Source: Pseudomonadota bacterium (lineage in GTDB: Bacteria > Pseudomonadota > Alphaproteobacteria > Rhizobiales > Xanthobacteraceae). Taken from it: 13,446 nt of DNA. A model generated the notes under the pieces. That model did not search any database. It worked only from the letters and a program-made list of their open reading frames with translations, and was not told where the DNA came from. The stretch's first letter is position 1. Each line of letters begins with the position of its first letter. Where the stretch lies: NCBI GenBank assembly GCA_023390695.1, contig JAEWCJ010000341.1, positions 1 through 13,446 of the forward strand, read 5' to 3'. This document shows, piece by piece, positions 5,463-12,411 of this stretch. The translations under genes and the position numbers were made by a program.

Positions 5463-7001
5463 CTAGAAGAAATCGAAATACTCGTTCTGTTCCCAGTCGC
5501 TCGGCTCGTCGGCCGGCGCCTGGCGGCCATGGTCTTCGCGCCAGCGCGCATAACGCCCAAGCTCGTTGCGCTTGAGCTTGAGGAAATAGTCGAGAAACAC
5601 GTCGCCGAATTGCGCGCGGTAAAGCTCGGAACTTTCCAGTGCGGTCAGCGCATCGTCCAGGTTGTTGGGAAGCAGCGGATATTGCGACGCATAAGGGTTC
5701 AGTTCCTGCGGCCCCGGATCGCGTTTGCTGGCAACGCCGTCGAGGCCGGCAATGATCTGTGCGGCCATATAGAGATAGGGATTGGCCGAGGGCTCTCCGG
5801 CGCGGTTCTCGATGCGCGTGCTCGGATCGCCCGGCGCGCCGAGGACGCGCATCATCACGCCGCGATGATCATAGGCCCAGGTAGCGCGATCGGGCGCGAG
5901 CGAGTTGGGGCGGAAACGCCGATAGCCGTTGATGGTCGGCGTGGTGAAGGGTGTCGCCGCTTGCGCGTGATGCAAGAGGCCGCCGAGATAGTGCAGGCCG
6001 AGCGGCGACAGCGGGTCGCCCTTTTTTGCCGGCATGAACAGGTTCTTGCCGCTCGCGTCGGTGAGCGACTGGTGCAGATGCCAGCCGCTTGAGTAATAGC
6101 CCTTGATCGCTGGCCGCGCCATGAAGGTCGCGAAATAGCCCATGCGGCGGCAGATCTGCCGGGTCGCACTGCGGAAGAGAACGAGATTGTCGGCAGCCTC
6201 CAGCGCCGGGCGCGGCGCAAATGTGCACTCCACCTGCCCCGGCCCCCACTCGTTCTCGATCGAGCGCAACGGCAGGTCGATCGCCTCGAAATGCTCCGCG
6301 AGCGCGGACAGCACCGGCTGCATCAGATCAAAATTGGATTCGGAGTGATAAGAATAGCCGGGTTCCGCCGGCAGGGTGCGGATCGGTTTTCCGCGCGTGC
6401 CGGGAATGCCGATATTCTCTTCGCCGAGACGGTCGTCGGCGACGCGCAGCAGATACCATTCGACCTCAAGGCCGACGGCGAGACCCTTCTTTTGATCTTT
6501 CAGGCGCGCGAGCTGCCTGCGCAGCAATTGGCGCGGCGAGAAATGAAACGGGATGCCGGTGTTGAAATATTCATCGCACAGGATCCAGCCGATACCGGGC
6601 GCCCAGGGCAGCACGCGGAAGGTCATCGGATCGGGCACGATGGTGAGGTTGGGTGAGCCGGTCATCTCCTCCAGCCCCATGCCGCCGCCGGGCGTGAAGG
6701 AAGAGAACGTGCGCGCGCCGGAGGCATCCAGCGTCGTGGTCGCGACGTTGATGTTGTAGCCGTTGGTCAGCGCCGACAGGAAGGCCGGGACGGTCACTTC
6801 CTTGGTGCGGGCATGGCCGTGGGTGTCGGACCACACCACCCGGATCAGCCTTATTTTTTCTGCCTGGATACGGCGCTTGATCTCGGCGGCGCGGCGCTTC
6901 TGCTCGGCGGTCCAAAGGCCGTATCGCTCGATGAACGACGCCGGCCGTGTGGTCTGGGCTTTTCCGGATTTGCTGGACCGATAGAGCATGGCGAGACCCA
7001 T
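5463..7001 (-). CDS. Glutamine-synthetase-like gamma-glutamyl-amine ligase (TdnQ/AtdA1/PuuA/IpuC-like)
   Basis: A 512-residue GS-fold protein that would join the gamma-carboxyl of glutamate to an amine with ATP. The beta-grasp domain is at residues about 50-135 ('VVWSDTHGHARTKEV'). The catalytic domain has the metal-ligand region 'GLEVEWYLL' (Glu179, Glu181), 'ENEWGPGQVE' (about 249-258), 'SSGWHLHQSL' (His308, His310), 'NGYRRFRPNSLAP' (358-370) and 'RIENRAGEPSANPYL' (396-410). True assimilatory GS has Pro-Asp where this has Gly-Glu, and the tyrosine adenylylation motif NLYDLPP is absent, so nitrogen assimilation is unlikely. Being first in a run with a Rieske dioxygenase pair points to gamma-glutamylanilide-synthase-like enzymes of arylamine catabolism; polyamine or alkylamine ligases (PuuA, IpuC) are alternatives. 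The start at 7001 is provisional: no strong ribosome site precedes it, and ATG at 6989 is also possible. An AT-rich divergent promoter lies upstream. Confidence 0.88.
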   Translation of the reverse strand: MGLAMLYRSSKSGKAQTTRPASFIERYGLWTAEQKRRAAEIKRRIQAEKIRLIRVVWSDTHGHARTKEVTVPAFLSALTNGYNINVATTTLDASGARTFSSFTPGGGMGLEEMTGSPNLTIVPDPMTFRVLPWAPGIGWILCDEYFNTGIPFHFSPRQLLRRQLARLKDQKKGLAVGLEVEWYLLRVADDRLGEENIGIPGTRGKPIRTLPAEPGYSYHSESNFDLMQPVLSALAEHFEAIDLPLRSIENEWGPGQVECTFAPRPALEAADNLVLFRSATRQICRRMGYFATFMARPAIKGYYSSGWHLHQSLTDASGKNLFMPAKKGDPLSPLGLHYLGGLLHHAQAATPFTTPTINGYRRFRPNSLAPDRATWAYDHRGVMMRVLGAPGDPSTRIENRAGEPSANPYLYMAAQIIAGLDGVASKRDPGPQELNPYASQYPLLPNNLDDALTALESSELYRAQFGDVFLDYFLKLKRNELGRYARWREDHGRQAPADEPSDWEQNEYFDFF

Positions 7002-7073
7002 GATGTTTCGGGCGATGGAAAATATACCCGGACTCAGCCGATGGCGGCCCCGGACAGCCGCTTCGCTGGAATC

Positions 7074-7102
7074 ATTCTCAAAAATTGATATAGATTGATC
7101 AA
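7074..7102 (-). promoter_or_regulatory. Candidate sigma-70 promoter for the ligase operon
   Basis: Read on the - strand, TTGATC (7102-7097) and GAGAAT (7079-7074) are separated by 17 bases and match 4 of 6 positions of each consensus box. This would place the start of transcription near 7067, giving a leader of about 65 bases before the ATG at 7001. The region is markedly AT-rich compared with the rest of the window. The match is modest, and alphaproteobacterial promoters often diverge from consensus. Confidence 0.4.
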
Positions 7103-7125
7103 ATGAATTATCGGTCTGAATTCAT
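7103..7125. promoter_or_regulatory. Dyad with LysR-type T-N11-A core in the divergent intergenic region
   Basis: ATGAATT (7103-7109) and AATTCAT (7119-7125) form a perfect 7-bp inverted repeat with a 9-base spacer. The T-N11-A pair T7108/A7120 is centred on the same point (7114), which is the classical shape of a LysR-family binding site. It lies just upstream of the candidate -35 of the ligase operon and 15 bp before the lysR start codon, so a bound regulator could both activate the operon and repress its own gene. A further 8-bp palindrome TTGATCAA (7095-7102) and two ATTGAT copies 10 bp apart (7084 and 7094) lie next to it and could be the secondary activation site. Confidence 0.5.
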
Positions 7126-7139
7126 ATCGAAAGGGACAT

Positions 7140-8207
7140 ATGTCCCGGCCTAGCGCGAAAGGGGCGGCGAGCCGGCCCGGGCAGACCTTGCGCCGCAGAG
7201 TGCGTTTGCGGCAGCTCGAATTGCTGGCGGCGCTGGATCATGCGCCGACCCTGAGCGAGGCGGCGCGCGAGGTACGGCTGTCGCAGCCGGCTGCCTCCAA
7301 ATTGCTGGGCACGCTGGCGAGCGATCTGTCGATCGAACTGTTCGAGCGCTCCGGCCGCAGTCTGCGGCCCACTGCAGCCGGCCGCGCCCTGATCCGGCAT
7401 GCCGCCAATCTCGTCGGCAATCTCGATCGCGCGCAGGCCGATCTCGAAGCCATTGAGAGCGGCCTGATCGGCGTCACGGCGATCGGTGCGGGAGTTGGGG
7501 CCTGCTACGCGCTGGTGCCGCGCGCGCTCTCGCTGCTGCTGGAACAGGCACCGGGAATTGCCGTCACTCTACGGGAAGGCCCGATGGAGGAGATGTTCTC
7601 CATGCTGCGCGAAGGCCGGCTCGATCTGGTCGTCGGCCGGGTCGATTCCGCACTGGTCGAGCGCGATTTCGTGCTCGATGAACTTTACGATCCGCCGATC
7701 CATATCGTTGCCGGTCCGCAGCATCCATTGGCGCGTGCGCGCCATGTGACCTGGCCGACGCTGGCGGAACAGGAATGGATCCTGCCGCAGGAGGGCACGC
7801 CGATGCGCGCGGGAATTGAACGCATCTTCCAGCGCGTGCGCCGGCGGCCGGCGCGCTGCATGTTCGAATCCTCATCGATCCAGACCAATGTCAGCCTGCT
7901 CAATGCGCGCAACATGCTGTGGGTGCTGTCGGCGGATATCTCCGCCTATTTCGAGAAACTCGGCTTGCTGTCGATCCTGCCGGCCGAAGCCCTGGGCGGA
8001 CCGGCGGCGCTGTCAGCCGTGCGTCTGCGCGATCGCAGCCTGTCGCCGTCTGCTGCGCGCCTGATGGAATGCATGCGCGCGGCGGCCAGGGAAGTGGCGG
8101 CAGTGGCGAGGCATGTAAAATTTCATAATGGCAAAAACAGCCGAGAAACTGCGCTTTCTGCGGGTTCCCGCGATACATTATCGTCGACACGCAAGATAAA
8201 GGCGTGA
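7140..8207 (+). CDS. LysR-family transcriptional regulator
   Basis: A 355-residue LysR-type regulator. The winged helix-turn-helix occupies residues about 21-80, with 'LRQLELLAALDHAPTLSEAA' leading into the recognition helix 'LSQPAASKLLGTLASDL' and the wing 'LFERSGRSLRPTAAG'. An effector-binding periplasmic-protein-like domain follows from about residue 110 (the strand 'GVTAIGAG') to 315. Length exceeds the usual 295-330 because of about 15 extra N-terminal residues and a polar C-terminal tail of roughly 30 residues after 'AAVARHVKF'. The ATG at 7140 has AAGGGA upstream at normal distance. It is divergent from the ligase/dioxygenase run (138 bp between starts), the standard layout for a LysR protein controlling its neighbour, and the IlvD-type dehydratase follows it by 57 bp on the same strand. 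Which of the two it controls, and its effector, cannot be decided from sequence; the dyad in the divergent region favours the ligase operon. Confidence 0.93.
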   Translation: MSRPSAKGAASRPGQTLRRRVRLRQLELLAALDHAPTLSEAAREVRLSQPAASKLLGTLASDLSIELFERSGRSLRPTAAGRALIRHAANLVGNLDRAQADLEAIESGLIGVTAIGAGVGACYALVPRALSLLLEQAPGIAVTLREGPMEEMFSMLREGRLDLVVGRVDSALVERDFVLDELYDPPIHIVAGPQHPLARARHVTWPTLAEQEWILPQEGTPMRAGIERIFQRVRRRPARCMFESSSIQTNVSLLNARNMLWVLSADISAYFEKLGLLSILPAEALGGPAALSAVRLRDRSLSPSAARLMECMRAAAREVAAVARHVKFHNGKNSRETALSAGSRDTLSSTRKIKA

Positions 8208-8264
8208 CAAGAGAGCGCGACAAGGCGGCGTGCTCGCGATCAGGTTGCCGCAAGGAGAAGATAC

Positions 8265-9968
8265 GTGCCCAGCGGAATGCGTAAAGGACTGACCAGTTAC
8301 GGCGACAGCGAGTTCTCGCTGTTTCTGCGCAAGGCTTTCATCAAGGCCATGGGCTATTCCGACGACGCCCTGGACCGGCCGATCGTCGGCATCACCAACA
8401 CCTATTCCGATTTCAATCCCTGTCATGGCAATGTCCCGCAGCTCATCGAAGCGGTGAAGCGTGGCGTCATGCTGGCCGGTGCGATGCCGATGGTGTTTCC
8501 CACCATCTCCATTCATGAAAGCTTCGCCTATCCGACCTCGATGTTCCTGCGCAATCTGATGTCGATGGATACCGAGGAGATGATCCGCGCGCTGCCGGTG
8601 GATTCGGTGGTACTGATCGGCGGCTGCGACAAGACCACGCCGGCGCAGGTGATGGGTGCGGTCAGCGCCGACGTTCCGGCGATCGTGCTGCCGGTCGGAC
8701 CGATGCTGGTCGGACACTTCAAGGGCGAGGTGCTCGGCGCCTGCACGGATTGCCGCAGATTGTGGGGCGAGTTCCGCGGCAATCGCATCAGCGGCGAGGA
8801 TATCGAGGTTGCGAATGGGCGGCTTGCGCCGTCGGTCGGCACCTGCGGCGTGATGGGCACCGCGAGCACGATCGCCATCATGATGGAAGGCCTCGGGCTT
8901 GCGTTGCCGGGCAGCGCGTCAATTCCGGCGCCGCATGCCGACCGCATCCGTATGGCGGAAGCGACGGGCAAGCGCGCCGCCGCAATGACCAAGAACGGAC
9001 CGAAGCCGTCCGACATTCTCACCAAGGACGCGTTCCACAACGCGATCGTGATGCTGCAGGCGATCGGCGGTTCGACCAATGGCGTGGTGCATCTGTCGGC
9101 CATTGCCGGCCGCACGCAGCATCCGCTCACGCTTGAGGAATTCGACGAGGTCGGCAGGACGACGCCGGTGCTGGTCGATCTCAAGCCGTCTGGCGATCAC
9201 TACATGGAGCATTTCCATCAGGCCGGCGGCGTGCCCCGTCTGATGCAGGAATTGAAGGACGTGCTGAAGCTCGACGCGCCGCATGTTGCGGGCGGCACGC
9301 TGGGCGATGCGATCAAGATCTACGACGACGTGCCGGGCCAGACCGTGATCAAGCCGCGCAATGCGCCGCTGAAGAAGGAGGGCGGGCTCGCGGTTCTGCG
9401 CGGCAATCTTGCGCCGCGCGGCGCCGTCATCAAGCAGGCAGCGGCGTCGCCGAAGCTGATGCAGCATGAAGGCCGGGCGGTGGTGTTCGAATCGGTCGAA
9501 GACATGACCAAGCGCATCGACGATCCCGAGCTCGATGTCACCGAGACCGACGTGCTGGTCATGCGCAATGCCGGCCCGATCGGGGCACCCGGCATGCCGG
9601 AAGCCGGATATCTACCGATCCCGAAGAAGCTGGCGCAGAAGGGCATCAAGGACATGGTGCGCATTTCCGATGCGCGCATGAGCGGCACCGCTTTCGGCAC
9701 CATCGTGCTGCATATCTCGCCGGAAGCGGCGGCGGGCGGGCCCTTGGGCCTGGTCAGAACGGGCGACCGCATCCGGCTGGACGTCGCCGCGCGGCGTATC
9801 GATCTTTTGATCGAGGACGCCGAGCTGAAGAAGCGTGCGACGGAATGGAAGGCTCCGCCGGTGCCGGAGGTTGCCCAGCGCGGTTACGCCAAGCTCTACC
9901 GCGAGCATGTTCAGCAGGCGGATGAAGGCTGCGACTTCGATTTCCTCGCCGCGGTGAGCAAGAAATAA
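8265..9968 (+). CDS. IlvD/Edd-family dehydratase, sugar-acid dehydratase type
   Basis: A 567-residue Fe-S dehydratase that removes water from a 2,3-dihydroxy acid to give a 2-keto-3-deoxy acid. The three cysteines expected for the [2Fe-2S] cluster are Cys53 (NPCHGN), Cys121 (GGCDKTTP) and Cys194 (GTCGVMGTAST). Glu85, Asp122 and Lys123 match the Mg site, with a carbamylated lysine, of the pentonate dehydratases. The base/nucleophile serine segment is 'RISDARMSGTAFGT'. The 'GACTDCRRLWGEFRGN' region is like that of L-arabinonate/D-xylonate-type dehydratases rather than IlvD of branched-chain amino acid synthesis. Translation probably begins at GTG 8265, because AGGAG sits 7 bases upstream; the in-frame ATG at 8277 is too far from it. 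Five bases separate its stop from the convergent patatin gene. No other sugar-acid enzyme is adjacent except possibly the Gfo/Idh/MocA oxidoreductase, so the exact sugar acid is open. Confidence 0.92.
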   Translation: MPSGMRKGLTSYGDSEFSLFLRKAFIKAMGYSDDALDRPIVGITNTYSDFNPCHGNVPQLIEAVKRGVMLAGAMPMVFPTISIHESFAYPTSMFLRNLMSMDTEEMIRALPVDSVVLIGGCDKTTPAQVMGAVSADVPAIVLPVGPMLVGHFKGEVLGACTDCRRLWGEFRGNRISGEDIEVANGRLAPSVGTCGVMGTASTIAIMMEGLGLALPGSASIPAPHADRIRMAEATGKRAAAMTKNGPKPSDILTKDAFHNAIVMLQAIGGSTNGVVHLSAIAGRTQHPLTLEEFDEVGRTTPVLVDLKPSGDHYMEHFHQAGGVPRLMQELKDVLKLDAPHVAGGTLGDAIKIYDDVPGQTVIKPRNAPLKKEGGLAVLRGNLAPRGAVIKQAAASPKLMQHEGRAVVFESVEDMTKRIDDPELDVTETDVLVMRNAGPIGAPGMPEAGYLPIPKKLAQKGIKDMVRISDARMSGTAFGTIVLHISPEAAAGGPLGLVRTGDRIRLDVAARRIDLLIEDAELKKRATEWKAPPVPEVAQRGYAKLYREHVQQADEGCDFDFLAAVSKK

Positions 9969-9973
9969 TCGGC

Positions 9974-11167
9974 CTATTGGCGTGCGACGCGCGGTGCGGG
10001 TTCGCTCGGTTCGAGCGGGCCCGTCGGCGAGCGCTGCCATAGCTGGCCGCTGCGGCCGCGCTCATAGCCGTGTTCGAACAGGCTGCGCATATAGCCGGTG
10101 TCGAAGCCGGGCTTTTCCTGGTTGGGGAAGTTGTCGTCAATGGCGGCGAGATTGAGTTCCCAGCCTCGGCGCTGCATGAATTCATAGGTTGCAAGCAGCG
10201 TGTTGCGCGTGTTGGCGCGTACGGAGGTCGCAAATGCGCGCACCGCGATCTGCAGGGTGCTCGGCTTCACCACTTCGAAATACGGGCCCAGCTTGCCGTT
10301 GACGATGGCATAGAAGCGCGGCTTCACATTGGGCGCCAGAACAGGACGCCTAGCCAGCAGAAGGGCTTCCGGGACAACGAGGATGTTGGCGGTGACGCCG
10401 CCGTCGACATGCATTTCCGTAAATCGCTTGCCGTTCGCTTCCACCTCGATCAGCACCGGTGAGAAAATGCCGGGAATGCTGGCCGATGCCTCCATCACAC
10501 GGCGGAACAGATCAAGCGCGCCCGGATCGCCGCTGGTTGCGATCCTGCCCATGTCCCAGATCATGGTGCGCTGGGCGTCCAGATCGGTGGTGACGATGAA
10601 CAGCCGCCGCCCGGCGCGATATTCATGCGCAACCGCTTCCAGCGTGTTGGCATCGACATATTTGGCGATCAGCTCCTTGAGCGGCGCCGCCTTGAACAGT
10701 CCGCTGCCGAACAGCCCGCTCACCCCCTGGAACTGGAGGAAGTTCTCCATTTCGCCGCTGGTGAAGACGCTTCTCAGGACCTCGTCATAGCCGGAGCCGA
10801 GGAAGGCAAAAGGCGCGATCAGCGCGCCGGCGCTGGCGCCGGTGACGATGGTGAATTGCGGGCGGTTGCCGCGCGCGGTCCAGCCGGTCAGCAGGCCGGC
10901 GCCGAAGGCGCCATCGGCACCGCCGCCCGACAGCGCCAGGATGGCGGGCTGCCGGGTATGGGTACCGGCATAGCGGGACCGGATGGCGGGATCATCAGCC
11001 CAAACGCGTGCATCCGGGATACCCGGAATACGGGCCTCGGCTTGTTCCTGCGGGGTATAGGGAATGCGTTCCACGGTTGCGCAGGCCGCGATGAGGAACG
11101 CGCAAGCCACCAGCGCAAGCCACGAGATGACCGATCTCGCCCGAAAACCGCAATCCACCCCAATCAT
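9974..11167 (-). CDS. Patatin-like phospholipase lipoprotein
   Basis: A 397-residue patatin-family lipid acyl hydrolase with a lipoprotein signal. After the N-terminal 'GFRARS' a hydrophobic helix ends in the lipobox I-A-A-C with Cys29 as the lipidation site, so the protein should be anchored in the inner or outer membrane facing the periplasm. The catalytic dyad is present: the oxyanion glycines 'SGGGADGAFGAG' (80-91), the nucleophile Ser112 in G-A-S-A-G, and Asp255 in 'HVDGGVT'. I prefer ATG 11167, which gives a proper lipoprotein signal; an in-frame TTG at 11215 would add 16 residues before it. No strong ribosome site is visible for either. It is divergent from the BKACE gene with about 225 bp between starts and has no evident functional link with its neighbours. 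Substrates are likely phospholipid or other acyl esters. Confidence 0.9.
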   Translation of the reverse strand: MIGVDCGFRARSVISWLALVACAFLIAACATVERIPYTPQEQAEARIPGIPDARVWADDPAIRSRYAGTHTRQPAILALSGGGADGAFGAGLLTGWTARGNRPQFTIVTGASAGALIAPFAFLGSGYDEVLRSVFTSGEMENFLQFQGVSGLFGSGLFKAAPLKELIAKYVDANTLEAVAHEYRAGRRLFIVTTDLDAQRTMIWDMGRIATSGDPGALDLFRRVMEASASIPGIFSPVLIEVEANGKRFTEMHVDGGVTANILVVPEALLLARRPVLAPNVKPRFYAIVNGKLGPYFEVVKPSTLQIAVRAFATSVRANTRNTLLATYEFMQRRGWELNLAAIDDNFPNQEKPGFDTGYMRSLFEHGYERGRSGQLWQRSPTGPLEPSEPAPRVARQ

Positions 11168-11392
11168 CCCACCAACCCAGGGTCCCCCGACCCGTATTGC
11201 GAAGCGATCACACAAGCATGTCCAGGTTCGCTTCCACTTAAATTGCGGCGATCTCGTGGGGTATCGTTAATGAATGGTATATGAGCGGATGGCTCGTTCG
11301 TTCCTGTTCGCCGCATCGCAGGACACTTGAATCCGTCGGCTTTTTGGCTACCCGATTAACAAGCAACGCACAAACTCGGTGAGGAAATTTCC
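11168..11392. other. Divergent intergenic region between patatin and BKACE genes
   Basis: This 225-bp spacer must hold the promoters of both flanking genes. It is more AT-rich than the coding DNA, especially 11236-11282 and 11340-11362, but I could not find convincing -35/-10 pairs, a clear dyad or a credible small gene. The BKACE ribosome site (GAGGA at about 11382-11386) is at its right end. Confidence 0.4.
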
Positions 11393-12328
11393 ATGGCGAA
11401 GTCGCGCAAAGTCATCATCACCTGCGCCGTTACCGGCTCCATTCATACGCCGTCGATGACGCCGCATCTGCCGGTGACGCCGGAAGAGATCGCCGATGCC
11501 GCAATCGGCGCCGCGGACGCCGGCGCCGCGATCGTGCATCTGCATGCGCGCAATCCGCAGGACGGCCGGCCCGACCAGACTCCGGAAGCCTTCGCGCCGT
11601 TCCTGAAGGTGATCAAGCAGCGCTCCGATGTCGTCGTGAACATCACGACCGGCGGCGCGCCGACCATGGCGGTGGAAGAGCGGGTGCGTCCGGCCGCGAC
11701 CTTCAAGCCGGAGGTTGCGTCGCTCAACATGGGCACGATGAATTTCGGGCTGTATCCGATGCTCGGCCGCTTCAAGGAGTTCAAGCACGACTGGGAGCAG
11801 CCCTATCTGGAAGGCACCCGCAAGGGCTTCTTCAAAAACACCTTCGCCGATATCGAATACATCCTCACCACCTGCGCCGAGAACAACACCCGCTTCGAGA
11901 TCGAGTGCTACGACATCGGGCACCTCTACACACTGAAGCATTTCCTTGACCGCGGCGTGGTCAAGCCGCCGCTCTTCGTGCAGTCGGTGTTCGGCATTCT
12001 GGGCGGTATCGGCACCCATCCGGAAGACGTCGCGCATATGAAGCGGACTGCAGATCGTCTGCTGGGCGCCGAAAACTATCACTGGTCGGTGTTGGGGGCC
12101 GGGCGCTTCCAGCTTCCCATCGCCGCCCAGGCCGCCGCCATGGGAGGCAATGTCCGGGTGGGCCTGGAAGACTCGATCTGGCTGGGAGCCGGGAAGCTGG
12201 CGGAGAGCAATGCCGCCCAGGTGACCATGGCCCGCAAGATCATCGAAGGTCTTGGGTTGGAGATCGCCAGCCCGGACGAGGCGCGTGAGATTCTCTCCCT
12301 CAAGGGCGGCGACAAGGTTGCATTCTAG
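11393..12328 (+). CDS. BKACE family beta-keto acid cleavage enzyme (DUF849, Kce-like)
   Basis: A 311-residue zinc-dependent TIM-barrel enzyme of the beta-keto acid cleavage family. Members condense a beta-keto acid with acetyl-CoA and split it into acetoacetate and a new acyl-CoA; the founder Kce acts on 3-keto-5-aminohexanoate in lysine fermentation. The signature start 'KVIITCAVTGSIHTPSMTPHLPVTP' style region is split around residues 6-30, the zinc ligands are His49 and His51 in 'IVHLHARNP', and the glutamate ligand is Glu259 in 'VRVGLED'. The segments 'VNITTGG', 'SLNMGTMNFG' and 'FEIECYDIGH' are also typical. The ATG at 11393 has GAGGA 6 bases upstream. Length is that of the family. The specificity of BKACE enzymes depends on pocket residues that cannot be judged by eye, and most members act on carnitine, betaine or aliphatic keto acids rather than the Kce substrate. 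An antiporter gene follows on the same strand. Confidence 0.92.
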   Translation: MAKSRKVIITCAVTGSIHTPSMTPHLPVTPEEIADAAIGAADAGAAIVHLHARNPQDGRPDQTPEAFAPFLKVIKQRSDVVVNITTGGAPTMAVEERVRPAATFKPEVASLNMGTMNFGLYPMLGRFKEFKHDWEQPYLEGTRKGFFKNTFADIEYILTTCAENNTRFEIECYDIGHLYTLKHFLDRGVVKPPLFVQSVFGILGGIGTHPEDVAHMKRTADRLLGAENYHWSVLGAGRFQLPIAAQAAAMGGNVRVGLEDSIWLGAGKLAESNAAQVTMARKIIEGLGLEIASPDEAREILSLKGGDKVAF

Positions 12329-12411
12329 GAGACCTGCGCCGCATGGTCGCTGAATTGGCGCCTGCCGGATTGAACAGTCGCCAGATCGATATCTGACCTC
12401 TAAAAAGGTGC

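Noticed and set aside
8213..8241. Weak stem-loop in the leader of the dehydratase gene
   Set aside because: Seven of eight positions pair around a 13-base loop, which is within chance for GC-rich DNA, and it does not cover the ribosome site.
10625..11284. A 219-codon open frame on the + strand
   Set aside because: It is antisense to the patatin gene across its signal peptide and catalytic serine, with no recognisable domain.
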